DNA from: Nitrospirillum pindoramense
GTDB taxonomy: Bacteria > Pseudomonadota > Alphaproteobacteria > Azospirillales > Azospirillaceae
Assembly: GCF_007827955.1 (NCBI RefSeq)
Contig: NZ_VITR01000006.1
Location: forward strand, 186,001-250,000
DNA: 64,000 nucleotides
Reading direction: 5' to 3'
Under the pieces are notes generated by a model. It did not search any database, was not told where the DNA came from, and worked only from the letters and a program-made list of their open reading frames with translations. The position numbers were made by a program, and so were the translations under genes. Positions 1 to 8,744 of this stretch are shown here, in pieces. Position 1 is the stretch's first letter. Each line of letters starts with the position of its first letter.

Positions 1-1
1 G

Positions 2-1696
2 CGCAGCCTGAACGAGTTCAGCGCCGGGGTGCTGATCCAGCTGGCGGCCCAGATGGGAACGGAACCGGAGGGGCTGTTGTGCGCCCAGGGCACGGTGGAC
101 GGCCCCGTCATCGTCGCCGCGGCCGGCCGATTCGCCGATCATATCCGCAAGCCCCTGGCCACCCTGGGCAATGTCGAGATCGAGGCCGCGCTGCTGGAGG
201 CGTTTTCACGGCGCCAGGGCTTCAAGAGCCGGGATGGGGATATCCTGTACCTCCAGTCGGGCAGCGCCCATCCGGCCGCCGTCTACATGTCCACCCCCAT
301 CCCGGTGGATGAACAGAAACGCGACCTGCTGCGCCTGTTCACCATCAACGTGGCGCTGGGCTTCGAAACCGCGACCTTGTTCGAGCATCTGCGCTCCGTG
401 GCCTTCACCGACCCGTTGACCGGCCTGCCCAACCGCGCCGGATTCATCAGCGCGCTGGACCGGGACGCGCGGGACCACGCGGTACCGGGACGCGGCCTGG
501 TGGTGATCCTGCTGGATCTGGACCAGTTCCATTTCATCAACTCCCGCCTGGGCTTCCAGGTGGCGGATGCCGTGCTGCGCGCCGTGGGCCACCGCTTGGC
601 GACCACCTTCCCCGACGCCGTGGCGGTCAGCCGTTTTGGCGGCGACCGTTTCGCCTTGGCCCTGCCGGTGCCGACGGACGGGGGCCTGTCGTTGCCATCC
701 CTGGAACGGCAGCTAGAGATGGCGTTCGAGGCCGGCTTCGACGTCGCCGGGCGCCATGCCAGCCTGTCGGCCACCAGCGGCTGCACCATCAGCGCCGGCG
801 ACAGCGGCGATCAATTGGTGCAGCAGGCGTCCCTGGCGCTGAAGGACGCCAAGCTGCGGGCGCGGGGCCGCCTGGTCGCCTTCAACCCGGAGCTGGAACG
901 GCGCAATAACGCCGGGCTGGCGCTGCTGGCCGAATTCCGCGCCGCCCTGCGCAACCGCGAACTGGTGCTGCATTACCAGCCCAAGCTGGATCTCCTGACC
1001 GGACGGCCGGTCGGGGTGGAGGCGTTGGTGCGGTGGCAATCGCCCCGGCACGGCCTGCTGATGCCGGCCCAGTTCCTGGACCTGGCGGAGGCCAGTGGCC
1101 TGATTCTGCCCATGGGCCTGATGGTGCTGGAAATGGCCATCCGTCAGCGCCGCCTATGGCGGACCGAGGGCCTGGACATCCCGGTGGCGGTCAACGTCTG
1201 TGCCCTGCAGGTGCAGCAGGCGGATTTCCTGCATGGCATCGATGGCGTGCTGGCGGCCCAGGATGCCACGGCCGACGGTCTTGAGATGGAGATCACCGAG
1301 TCCGTTTTCGTCGGCGACGACCAGCGCGCCTTCGACCATATCCAGGGCTTGCGCGACCGGGGCTTTGGCGTGGCGCTGGATGATTTCGGCACCGGCTATT
1401 CCTCATTGAGCTACCTGAACCGCCTTCCCGCCACCACGGTGAAGGTGGATCGCCGCTTCATCCAGGGCATGAACCAGGATTCGAAGTCCGACATGCTGGT
1501 TCGCGCCATCGTCCAGGTGGCCGCCGTCATCGACGCGAAGGTGGTGGCCGAGGGCGTGGAGACGGAGGAACAGGCCACGCGCCTGCGGGCTTTGGGCGTT
1601 CCCGTGGCCCAAGGCTTCCTCTACAGCCACGCCCTGCCGGCCGACGCCCTAGCGACCTGGTGGCTGAAGCAGGATGCGCCGGCGGCCCGTGGGTAA
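2..1696 (+). CDS. DUF3369-GGDEF-EAL cyclic-di-GMP phosphodiesterase, 5' end outside window
   Basis: The frame is open from the first bases, so the gene starts upstream of the window. The visible N-terminus (RSLNEFSAGVLIQLAAQMG) resembles the DUF3369 domain, which normally follows a response-regulator receiver. A GGDEF-type domain follows (about 628-654) but its signature reads GGDRF, so diguanylate cyclase activity is doubtful. The C-terminal EAL domain keeps EALVRW (about 1017), the DDFGTGYSSLSYL stretch and VVAEGVET, so c-di-GMP hydrolysis is plausible. I infer a cytosolic response-regulator phosphodiesterase affecting motility or biofilm; a CheZ gene lies nearby on the other strand. Confidence 0.9.
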   Translation, partial: RSLNEFSAGVLIQLAAQMGTEPEGLLCAQGTVDGPVIVAAAGRFADHIRKPLATLGNVEIEAALLEAFSRRQGFKSRDGDILYLQSGSAHPAAVYMSTPIPVDEQKRDLLRLFTINVALGFETATLFEHLRSVAFTDPLTGLPNRAGFISALDRDARDHAVPGRGLVVILLDLDQFHFINSRLGFQVADAVLRAVGHRLATTFPDAVAVSRFGGDRFALALPVPTDGGLSLPSLERQLEMAFEAGFDVAGRHASLSATSGCTISAGDSGDQLVQQASLALKDAKLRARGRLVAFNPELERRNNAGLALLAEFRAALRNRELVLHYQPKLDLLTGRPVGVEALVRWQSPRHGLLMPAQFLDLAEASGLILPMGLMVLEMAIRQRRLWRTEGLDIPVAVNVCALQVQQADFLHGIDGVLAAQDATADGLEMEITESVFVGDDQRAFDHIQGLRDRGFGVALDDFGTGYSSLSYLNRLPATTVKVDRRFIQGMNQDSKSDMLVRAIVQVAAVIDAKVVAEGVETEEQATRLRALGVPVAQGFLYSHALPADALATWWLKQDAPAARG

Positions 1697-1799
1697 AAGG
1701 GCCCCTCGGCCAGGCGCCTGCCGATGATTCCGGACGTGGAGACCGGGTGATTCTGATGTATCTTCAAGGGCTTCGCGGCATAGCGCGCCAGGGGGATAC

Positions 1800-2357
1800 A
1801 TGGCCTATACACTGCGCAAGGCACGGCTGGACGACAGGGCGGCGCTTCAGGATCTGATCCAGACCTCCGCCCGGGGGCTCAGCGGGGGCCACTATACGCC
1901 GGAAGTGGTGGAAGGGGCGCTGGCGGGCGCCTTCGGCGTGGACAGTGAACTGATCCATGACCAGACCTATTTCGTGGCGGAGGAAGAGGACGGCCTGTTC
2001 GTGGGCTGCGGTGGGTGGAGCCGGCGCATGACGCTGTTCGGGGGCGACGCCCGTCCGGATCGCTCCTCCCAGATGCTGGACCCGGCCCGCGACCCCGCCC
2101 GCATCCGCGCCTTTTTCGTCCACCCCGGCCGGGCCCGCCAGGGCATCGGCCGCGCCCTGCTGAAAGCCTGCGAGGCGGAGGCCCTGGCGGCCGGCTTCCG
2201 GGCGCTGGAGTTGATGGGCACCCTGCCGGGCGTGCCGCTCTACACCGCCCTGGGGTTCCGGCCCACAGGCCGGGTGCTCCACCCCTTGCCCAATGGCCAG
2301 ACCATCGAGTTCGTGCCCATGCGCAAGGAACTTTCGCCCTTGCCGGTGGCGACCTGA
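1800..2357 (+). CDS. GNAT family N-acetyltransferase
   Basis: This 185-residue protein has the GNAT layout: an N-terminal strand-helix pair, VGCGGWSRR in the central sheet, the acetyl-CoA-binding loop in FVHPGRARQGIGRALLKACE (about residues 103-122) and a C-terminal LYTALGFRPTG motif. The ATG is preceded by AGGGGG at a short spacing. Substrate cannot be read from sequence. The next gene is a PaiB-like flavoprotein on the same strand, and in Bacillus a GNAT (PaiA) and PaiB form an operon, so a related pairing is possible. It could equally be an unrelated small-molecule acetyltransferase. Confidence 0.88.
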   Translation: MAYTLRKARLDDRAALQDLIQTSARGLSGGHYTPEVVEGALAGAFGVDSELIHDQTYFVAEEEDGLFVGCGGWSRRMTLFGGDARPDRSSQMLDPARDPARIRAFFVHPGRARQGIGRALLKACEAEALAAGFRALELMGTLPGVPLYTALGFRPTGRVLHPLPNGQTIEFVPMRKELSPLPVAT

Positions 2358-2488
2358 TCACGGGGCGGGGCAGACCCACGGGATGGGCGGACCAGGGTGC
2401 GAAAACCAGCATTATCGCCCGTCCGCCAGTCCGAGGAAAAGTGGACGCCCTCTCTTACTCTGGACAGTCCGACCGAAAGCGATCCGCC

Positions 2489-3127
2489 ATGTATCGTCCG
2501 CCCCATTTCAAGGAAGACCGCCTGCCCGTGCTGCACCAAGCCATGGCGGCGATCGGACTAGCCAATGTGGTGACGGTGGGAGCGGACGGAACGCCCCATG
2601 CCAGCCCCCTGCCCCTGCTGCTGCGCGCGGATGAGGGGCCCTACGGCACGCTGTACGGCCATTTCGCCAAGGCCAATCCGCAGTGGCGGGACACGCCGAC
2701 GGGCAGCCCGGCCCTGGCCATCTTCATGGGGCCGGACGCCTATATCAGCCCGTCCTGGTACGCGACCAAGGCGGAGACGGAGAAGGTGGTTCCCACCTGG
2801 AACTACGCCACCATCCATGCCCGGGGCCCCATCACCTTTTTCGAGGACGCGGACGCCTTGCTGGATCTGGTCACCCGCCTGACCCGGGGGCATGAGGATG
2901 GACGCGCCGTGCCCTGGGCGGTGGATGACGCCCCCGTCGATTTCATTCAGGCTCAGTTGCGCGGCATCGTCGGCTTCCGGCTGGCCCTCACCAGCCTGGA
3001 GGGCAAATGGAAGATGAGCCAGAACCGTCCCGCCGCCGACCGCGACGGCGTGGTGGAAGGGCTGGCCCAGGATGGGGCCACCGACGTCGCCGCCTTGGTG
3101 CGAAGCGGTGGCGCGCAAGGCCGATAG
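2489..3127 (+). CDS. PaiB-like FMN-binding negative transcriptional regulator
   Basis: The 212-residue product begins MYRPPHFKEDRL, the usual PaiB opening, and continues with ANVVTVGADGTPHASPLPLLL, GTLYGHFAKANPQW, PDAYISPSWYATK and VPTWNYATIHARG. These are split-barrel flavin-binding features of the PaiB family. The C-terminus carries GIVGFRLALTSLEGKWKMSQNR, also typical. The open frame extends well upstream, but nothing before this ATG resembles the family and it overlaps the GNAT gene. It is probably a cytosolic FMN- or heme-binding protein; the transcriptional role is inherited from the Bacillus name and is not evident here. Confidence 0.9.
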   Translation: MYRPPHFKEDRLPVLHQAMAAIGLANVVTVGADGTPHASPLPLLLRADEGPYGTLYGHFAKANPQWRDTPTGSPALAIFMGPDAYISPSWYATKAETEKVVPTWNYATIHARGPITFFEDADALLDLVTRLTRGHEDGRAVPWAVDDAPVDFIQAQLRGIVGFRLALTSLEGKWKMSQNRPAADRDGVVEGLAQDGATDVAALVRSGGAQGR

Positions 3128-3152
3128 TCAGCTCAGCTCGTTAGGACGGCTG

Positions 3153-4052
3153 TCAGTGCGCCCCTTCGAACAGGGCGTCGATTTCCTGCTGGGTCCGCAG
3201 CGCGTCGGAGGACAGTCCGGTGGTGCTTGGGATGACGACATCCTTTACCACCGCTGCCGACGGGGCGGGGGCTACCGCGCCGAACAGAGCGTCAATGGCC
3301 GTCTGTGAGGGGGCCTGCAACGCGGGACCATGCAGAAGATGGGCATCCGGCCGGGCATCATCGTGCTTATAGGGCAGCAAGACGTCGCGCGGGGCATCGG
3401 CCGGCGGCATGGCCGGGGTGGTCGAGGCCTGCGGCAGGGTGCGCCAAAGGCCGGTGATCACACCCACCCGCTCCTCGATATAACTCAGGGTATTCACCAC
3501 CTTGGCGGTGCGCTGGCCGCAGATGTCCTGGAAGGAACAGGCCATCATCACATCCATGCAGGCGTTTTCCAGCGCCGTCAGGAGTTGACCGTCAACCACA
3601 CGCCCAGGGCGCAGGCGCCGCAAGGCGTTGGTCATACGCTCCACGGTGGTCAGGATGCGGTTTGTCGCCTCCTCCGTCGCGGTGACGATGGCGTCCAGTT
3701 CGGACGTTGCGGCGCTGATGCGGTCGGCTTTGGGATCACTAGGCTTGATGGCGGCGATCTCGCGTTTCACCAGGCGGATGGTGTTGGCCATCGCCTCAAC
3801 CTCCGCCTTCAGGAAGGCGATTTCCGGGTTGCCCAGCGCGGTGGTGGTTGGGGCCGCGGCATTGCGGGACGCGGCGATCAGGCGTTGGATGCTGGTGATG
3901 GTACGCCGAAGCTCATCAGTTTCCACCGAGCGGGCGCGGCGCTGGACCTCGTAGAAAAAGTCGCGCCCCTTGGCCGTGGCCAGCAGCGACTCCTCCATCT
4001 GCCGGTATTCGTCCAATGTCAGGCCTGAGCCACGGGTGGTCTGCATGCCCAT
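3153..4052 (-). CDS. cheZ: Protein phosphatase CheZ
   Basis: The 299-residue protein is largely helical and holds the CheZ signature CSFQDICGQRTAKVVNTL, in which the glutamine of DICGQ corresponds to the catalytic Gln that dephosphorylates CheY-P. The C-terminus (LRTQQEIDALFEG) matches the CheY-binding tail, and a related DALFG segment lies earlier. I chose the ATG at 4052 because GAGGG stands five bases upstream; an upstream in-frame ATG lacks such a site. It works in the cytoplasm in chemotaxis. No other chemotaxis genes lie in the window. Confidence 0.92.
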   Translation of the reverse strand: MGMQTTRGSGLTLDEYRQMEESLLATAKGRDFFYEVQRRARSVETDELRRTITSIQRLIAASRNAAAPTTTALGNPEIAFLKAEVEAMANTIRLVKREIAAIKPSDPKADRISAATSELDAIVTATEEATNRILTTVERMTNALRRLRPGRVVDGQLLTALENACMDVMMACSFQDICGQRTAKVVNTLSYIEERVGVITGLWRTLPQASTTPAMPPADAPRDVLLPYKHDDARPDAHLLHGPALQAPSQTAIDALFGAVAPAPSAAVVKDVVIPSTTGLSSDALRTQQEIDALFEGAH

Positions 4053-4385
4053 AACGCCCTCTCGGAAATAAGGGTGCCGCCGGCGTAGCCGCCGCACGAT
4101 GCTGATGTCCCATGTTCCTCATAAGCATCGCTTTTCCGTCAATATGGGCTTCCTCCGTAGGCGTATGTATTTCAGATGATTTTTACCTTACGCAATATGG
4201 GTATATCCCGTAACATTTGATAATAAAGGAACAGATTTCTCCACCGGCTCATGAACCGACGCAGTAATTGGGTAGCCCCTTCCGAGATAGGGCTCGAGCC
4301 CATGCCACGCGGGCACGCTCTCCGTCGTGACCTTCGCCAAACAAGAGTGATAAGATCCGAGATATCTTTCCGAGATGGATGTCAG
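4053..4385. other. AT-richer intergenic region between cheZ and a small secreted-protein gene
   Basis: This stretch separates the divergent cheZ and small exported-protein genes and should hold both promoters. An AT-rich patch lies at about 4160-4235. An open frame starting at 4251 reads into the downstream gene, but its first 45 residues look like noise. I see no RNA gene or clear operator. Confidence 0.5.
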
Positions 4386-4667
4386 ATGCGCTTCCCGTCC
4401 CAGCTTACGCCGCGTCGGATACCCTGGATGATCGGCCTGCTGGCTGGTGCGTTCATGGGTGTGACCAGCGGCGCAACCGCCGCCGAGTCAGAAGCTGAAG
4501 CCAAGTCGGTGGCGCTGGAAGCCAGTTGCAAGCCCAACAAGGTGGAGGCGGTGCAGCGCCTGGTCGGTAACAACCCCGACATCGTGTATAAGATCACGTG
4601 TCAGAATGGGAAGGATCTGGCGGTCTATGTCCGCTGCCAGGGGCGCACCTGCTTCCTGGTGCGCTGA
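4386..4667 (+). CDS. Small exported cysteine-containing protein, function unknown
   Basis: The protein of about 93 residues has a classical signal peptide: basic MRFPSQLTPRR, a hydrophobic core (MIGLLAGAFMGVTSG) and a likely cleavage after ATAA. The mature part is about 60 residues with four cysteines (SCKPN, ITCQN, VRCQG, RTCFL), suggesting two disulfides in the periplasm. I placed the start at the ATG heading the signal sequence; the frame is open further upstream. I do not recognise the family. It is divergent from cheZ and convergent with the crotonase gene. Confidence 0.7.
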   Translation: MRFPSQLTPRRIPWMIGLLAGAFMGVTSGATAAESEAEAKSVALEASCKPNKVEAVQRLVGNNPDIVYKITCQNGKDLAVYVRCQGRTCFLVR

Positions 4668-4704
4668 TACCCACCCGCCTGTGACCTCAGGCGCCGCCGC
4701 GCCG

Positions 4705-5541
4705 TCAGGGCTCTTCGTCCCACCCTCGCCAGGTGAAGTTGGGGCGGCGCTTGACCAGGAACGCATCGCGCCCCTCGACGAAGTCGGCATTGCGGGCCGC
4801 ATGGGCCAGGAAGGTTTCGGCATCACCGCCGGGGCCGCCCGCCGCTCCGTCTTGGGGCCCGTCCTGGGCCGCGTCCTGGATGGACTGCACGATGCACTTG
4901 GCCGCTTGGATAGAGAATTGCGATAGGCCGCATAGGGTGGCGGCGTAATCCTTCACGGCTGCCCCCAGTTCCGTATCCCCCACCACCCGATCCACCAGGC
5001 CGATGGCCAGGGCCTCCGCCGCGCCTATCAACCGCCCGCTGAACAAAAGGTCCTTCGCCCGCGCCGGCCCGATGTGGTTCACCAGCCGCCGCGTGTCCTC
5101 GAGCGGGTAAACTAAGCCCAGCTTGGCCGGGGTAATGCCGAAGCGCGAGCCAGACCCGGCGAAACGCAGGTCGCAATGCAGCGCCAATCCGCACCCACCG
5201 CCGACACACAAGCCATGGATCATGGCGATGGTCGGCTTGGGGCAGCGCTCGACCGCCAGGTTCCCCGACCGTACCGCCGCATTGAAGCGGGCCGTCCCTT
5301 CCGGGGTGCTGAAAACCTGAGCGAACTCGGCAATGTCCGCGCCTGCGGAAAATGCCTCACTCCCAGCGCCGGTAACGACCACCACCCGCACCTCCGGGTC
5401 GGCACCGACCGTGGCCATAAGCTCGGGCAAGGCCAGCCACATGTCCAGCGTCAGCGCGTTGTGCTTGCCCGGCCGGTTGACCGTCAGGGTGGCCACTCCC
5501 CCGTTCACCGCCAGATCGAAGCCGGCAACCCGTTCATGCAT
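4705..5541 (-). CDS. Enoyl-CoA hydratase/isomerase (crotonase) family protein with altered catalytic positions
   Basis: The 278-residue protein shows the crotonase fold: NRPGKHNALTLDM near the N-terminus, the oxyanion-hole segment SAGADIAEF and HGLCVGGGCGLALHCDLRFA. Where canonical enoyl-CoA hydratases have FGxPE(I/V)xLG and a second Glu in the following helix, this one reads FGITPAKLGL and AKDLLFSG, so both catalytic glutamates appear replaced (Pro and Asp). An isomerase, hydrolase or decarboxylase role is therefore as likely as hydration. The insertion rich in Gln, Asp and Gly (DAAQDGPQDGAAGGPGGD) near the C-terminus is unusual. It lies 67 bases downstream of an unknown gene on the same strand. 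Confidence 0.85.
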   Translation of the reverse strand: MHERVAGFDLAVNGGVATLTVNRPGKHNALTLDMWLALPELMATVGADPEVRVVVVTGAGSEAFSAGADIAEFAQVFSTPEGTARFNAAVRSGNLAVERCPKPTIAMIHGLCVGGGCGLALHCDLRFAGSGSRFGITPAKLGLVYPLEDTRRLVNHIGPARAKDLLFSGRLIGAAEALAIGLVDRVVGDTELGAAVKDYAATLCGLSQFSIQAAKCIVQSIQDAAQDGPQDGAAGGPGGDAETFLAHAARNADFVEGRDAFLVKRRPNFTWRGWDEEP

Positions 5542-5608
5542 CTGTCACTTACCCCCACGACCGGACAGGGCGGCATAGTGGCCGGAACCCGCTGGCGCAG
5601 GCAACGGC

Positions 5609-6457
5609 TTAGCCCCGCAGGGGACGGAAATACCGCAGAACGGACTGCAGCTCGGTACGCAAGCCCTGGTCCTCCCGCAGCCGCGCCTGCAGTGCGTGAT
5701 CGCGTTTGGCCAAGTAGACGACGTGGTCTTTGGGGGGAAGGGAGCGATAGGACGGCTTCGCCGCCAGGGTGCCATCATCCTGCACCGTCGACAGGAAAAA
5801 GGATGAGCGCATGAATTTGGAGAAGAGCTTGTTTGCCCCCTCCGCCGGTTCTCGCGACATGATCGAGCAGATATAAAAAAGCCTGAAATAATAGTAGTTA
5901 TTATAAATGCGTTGAACGATATAGAATTGCTCACTTGGCGAAGACACTTTTGAAATCAGCTGCTGTTCCTTAAAACCAGCATAAAAATAGTTCGATGCTT
6001 CGCGCGCGAACAGGAAAGGTTTCTCCCGCTCCTCGCTGATCCGTTTGCGATAATCTATGAGCGCCCGGCCGACCAAAGTCTGGATCATGCGGCGTTCCAC
6101 GTCCAGGTCCGGCGGCAATCCCATCAGGAACTCCATCGCCGGCAGGAGCTGCACGGGGTGGGAGATGGCGGCCCGCTTTGCGCGCCCCTTGCCCAGAAGG
6201 GACGCCTGCAGCGATTCGATGATGTCATGGGCCTGCCAGCGCAGGCGAGTCATCATCGGAATGGTCGAGAGCCCGCTGGCTTGCAGGAATAGCCGCAGCT
6301 GATCGCGCCAGGATTTCTGCGGCAGGGTGAAATATTCCACGTCCGTCAGACGCAAGGGCGAGGAAACGCTTTCCCCTGCCACCGGCTCCGGCCGGTGGTT
6401 GAGGCTGCGCCCGAAGACAACACCCTTGGTCTTCCGTTCCCGCTCCGCCAAGCTCAT
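5609..6457 (-). CDS. Hypothetical protein, possibly co-transcribed with the crotonase gene
   Basis: This frame encodes about 282 residues from the ATG at 6457 (MSLAERERKTKG). A longer version starting 25 codons upstream is possible; neither start has a strong ribosome site. The protein is soluble and mixed alpha-helical, with an aromatic-rich middle (YIVQRIYNNYYYFRLFYICS) and no signal peptide, membrane segment or motif that I recognise. Codon use is normal for the host although the middle is AT-richer. The next gene on this strand, 67 bases on, is the crotonase. Function unknown. Confidence 0.65.
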   Translation of the reverse strand: MSLAERERKTKGVVFGRSLNHRPEPVAGESVSSPLRLTDVEYFTLPQKSWRDQLRLFLQASGLSTIPMMTRLRWQAHDIIESLQASLLGKGRAKRAAISHPVQLLPAMEFLMGLPPDLDVERRMIQTLVGRALIDYRKRISEEREKPFLFAREASNYFYAGFKEQQLISKVSSPSEQFYIVQRIYNNYYYFRLFYICSIMSREPAEGANKLFSKFMRSSFFLSTVQDDGTLAAKPSYRSLPPKDHVVYLAKRDHALQARLREDQGLRTELQSVLRYFRPLRG

Positions 6458-6810
6458 GAAAACAGTCCGCCCGCAGCCACAGTCACGTTGTGCCCGCTGC
6501 TCACCACCTTGCCGCAGCGCCCCAGCCGGCAAATCGCCTTAGAAAGCACGATATCATATTTGGTCACATTGATTAACTAATTGCGCACACCACTTATGCG
6601 GGTAACAACAAAATTGTCGGTGGCACCCGCCCGCGCATTTGAGTCCCGCCTTAGGCGGCGCAGGGTTACGGCGGTACGGGACGTATCAATCCCAAGTTCA
6701 GGCCACCACTGGCGGCGGCCTTCCGGTGGCTTGGCCTTCCGGTGTTCTTGGTGTCGACGCTGATGGACACGACTTGGCCATGCCAAAGACCGCAAGGGAT
6801 ACATCTGCCC
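6458..6810. other. Intergenic region upstream of the ECF sigma operon
   Basis: About 350 bases separate the divergent unknown gene and the sigma factor gene. The sigma frame stays open upstream to a GTG at 6742, but that extension does not look like protein. Promoters for both directions are expected here; I cannot name boxes with confidence. Confidence 0.45.
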
Positions 6811-7581
6811 ATGCCTTCGTATGCCAACTCACATTCAGCTGCCGCAATCGCCTCATCTGCCGGCGCGGGTGGTTATGACCTCTCTGGCGTACCGGCCGCG
6901 ATTGGTCTAACTAAGCGGGTGGGGCGGCTGGCAGGGCTGCCTGTCACCAGTGGCGGCAAAGGCAAGCCTGTGCAGCGAAGCGATGGCCATGGGTTGGCCA
7001 CCAGCAGTGATGAGTACCTGGTGGGACGGGTTGCCGAAGGCGACGCGCAAGCCTTTCGCGTGCTGACAGATCGGCATTTGGACCGAACCGTCACATTGGC
7101 CCGTCGTGTCCTCGGCGGCGCAGCGGAGGCGGAAGACGTGGCGCAGGAAGCTTTCCTGCGCCTCTGGCAACATGCCGAACGTTTCCGACCGGCGGAGGCC
7201 CGATTCTCGACCTGGTTTTACCGAATCACTATGAACCTTTGCCTCGACCGGAAGCGCCGGCCCGCCCATGACGCATTGGAGAGCGTGCCGGAGCCGGTTG
7301 ATCCATCGCTGGACGCCGTCGCCCTGGTGGAGCGGTCGGAACTGGGGCGGCTCGTGGCACGCGCGGTCGATGATCTGCCGGAGCGGCAGCGGGCAGCCAT
7401 TTCCCTGTGCTATGATGCAGGACTGAGCAATGCCGAAGCCGCTGCCGCCATGGAGGTGAGCGTGGGCGCGCTGGAAACCCTGTTGGTACGGGCCCGCCGC
7501 GCCTTAAGGGCGACATTGGCGCCCCTCGCCCCCTCTGATGCCCAGGACGGTCGGCGCTCACGGACGGGAGGACCGCGATAA
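6811..7581 (+). CDS. ECF-type RNA polymerase sigma factor
   Basis: The 256-residue product has an unusual N-terminal tail of about 65 residues, then sigma region 2 (LVGRVAEGDAQAFRVL, AEDVAQEAFLRLW, FSTWFYRITMNLCLD) and region 4 (LPERQRAAISLCYDAGLSNAEAA, followed by a helix-turn-helix ending LLVRARRAL). The ATG at 6811 heads the tail; AAGG lies about 13 bases upstream, so the start is uncertain. The stop overlaps the next gene's start as TAATG, and a third gene follows with a GTGA overlap. This supports a sigma / membrane anti-sigma / periplasmic sensor operon that responds to envelope or metal stress. Confidence 0.9.
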   Translation: MPSYANSHSAAAIASSAGAGGYDLSGVPAAIGLTKRVGRLAGLPVTSGGKGKPVQRSDGHGLATSSDEYLVGRVAEGDAQAFRVLTDRHLDRTVTLARRVLGGAAEAEDVAQEAFLRLWQHAERFRPAEARFSTWFYRITMNLCLDRKRRPAHDALESVPEPVDPSLDAVALVERSELGRLVARAVDDLPERQRAAISLCYDAGLSNAEAAAAMEVSVGALETLLVRARRALRATLAPLAPSDAQDGRRSRTGGPR

Positions 7582-8132
7582 TGGACGACATGATGATGAT
7601 CGCGGAATTTGAGGAACTGGTCGACCTGCATGGGCCGGATCCCGACTTATGGCCCGCCGCCGACCGGCCCCGGGCCGTGGCACTTCTGACCCGGTCATCG
7701 GCGGCGCAGACTGTCATGGCCCAGGCGCGCTTGATGGAACAGGCGCTCACCGCCATGCCGCTGGATCAAGCCAGCGCGGAATTACGCCGCTCCATTCTCG
7801 CCATTCCCTCTGCATCTCCCACTGCATCGGTTGAAGCGCGCTCTTCAAAACAGCGCCCGGCTGACCAACGGCTTATGATAGGGGGCCCCCGCTGGAGGTC
7901 GGGTCGCATGCCCATCTTCGCCGGAGGTGGCGGCCGAGGGACGGGGGTCGGCCTTTGGGGTGGTGGCATTTCCGCTGCCCTGGCTTCCGGACTGGCCGCT
8001 GCGGCCGTGGGCATCGTGCTGGGGGTTCACGGCGTTTCGCCGATTGCCCTGTCATCCGCCGACACCCACGCCTCTGCCACCACGGAATATATGAAGGCTA
8101 TGACCGAAATCGACACGGAGATTGGGCAGTGA
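7581..8132 (+). CDS. Predicted membrane-anchored anti-sigma-like protein
   Basis: The 183-residue protein begins with an acidic soluble segment carrying DLHGPDPDLWPAADR, a short motif seen in small alphaproteobacterial proteins next to sigma factors, and ends with one hydrophobic span (about residues 130-152, ISAALASGLAAAAVGIVLGV) before a short, probably periplasmic tail. Translational coupling to the sigma gene (TAATG) and to the metal-sensor gene (GTGA) implies one unit. I infer an anti-sigma role from topology and position; there is no recognisable zinc-binding HxxxCxxC anti-sigma motif. Confidence 0.75.
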   Translation: MDDMMMIAEFEELVDLHGPDPDLWPAADRPRAVALLTRSSAAQTVMAQARLMEQALTAMPLDQASAELRRSILAIPSASPTASVEARSSKQRPADQRLMIGGPRWRSGRMPIFAGGGGRGTGVGLWGGGISAALASGLAAAAVGIVLGVHGVSPIALSSADTHASATTEYMKAMTEIDTEIGQ

Positions 8133-8632
8133 CCGAGGGGCGTGCGCATTCGGACTTGGGCGCTTCCTCGGGAGGCTCGCTTTCCAAGGTAATGATCGTC
8201 CTGCTGATCATTTCCGTTTCGATCAATCTCCTTGTCGCGGGCATGGTCCTGGGTCAACGCCTGGACGGCAGCAACGTCGTTGCTCGGGTCAATGTCAACC
8301 GACCCGACCCCAACGCCAATCCGCGTCCCGGTCCCTATGACATGTTCGTGAAGAACGCCCCGGAGCAGGTGCTGCCTTTTCTCAAAGATGCCATCGCCGC
8401 CCGCCAGGATTTGGCGCAGATCCAGCTTCAGCAATTGCGGGATGCGCGGCATGAAGCCGTGCAGCGACTGAAGGCACAGCCCTTCGACCCGGCGGCCGCG
8501 AGCGCCGCCTTCGCCCGCGTCCGGGCCCTGATTGGGGAGATCCAGCAAGGCGTGCATGAAACGGCCCTGGGCGCTTACGCCCGCGCCTATGGCCAAACGC
8601 CGCCGGCAACGCCCCCTGAAAAGCCCCAATGA
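8129..8632 (+). CDS. Periplasmic heavy-metal sensor family protein
   Basis: The 167-residue protein starts at a GTG overlapping the previous stop (GTGA). It has one N-terminal membrane span (VMIVLLIISVSINLLVAGMV) and a helical periplasmic part with the pattern of the Metal_resist/CnrX-like family: EQVLPFLKDAIAARQDL, then ARHEAVQRLKAQPFDPAAASAAF and a final long helix. Such proteins sense metals or misfolded envelope proteins and signal to an anti-sigma factor. Here that partner would be the preceding gene. No His-rich metal site is evident. Confidence 0.82.
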   Translation: MTEGRAHSDLGASSGGSLSKVMIVLLIISVSINLLVAGMVLGQRLDGSNVVARVNVNRPDPNANPRPGPYDMFVKNAPEQVLPFLKDAIAARQDLAQIQLQQLRDARHEAVQRLKAQPFDPAAASAAFARVRALIGEIQQGVHETALGAYARAYGQTPPATPPEKPQ

Positions 8633-8744
8633 GATGGATTGGGAGGCCATTCGGCGCGTCGCTTCACGACACCGCTTGCCCTTGCCCACCGACCATCGAC
8701 TATGATCCACCCGCATGTCCTGAGGACAACGGAAGGATAGCCAC

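Noticed and set aside
2015-2488. N-terminal extension of the PaiB-like gene
   Set aside because: The extension overlaps the GNAT gene in another frame and has Arg/Pro/Gly-rich shadow composition; the family starts at MYRPPHF.
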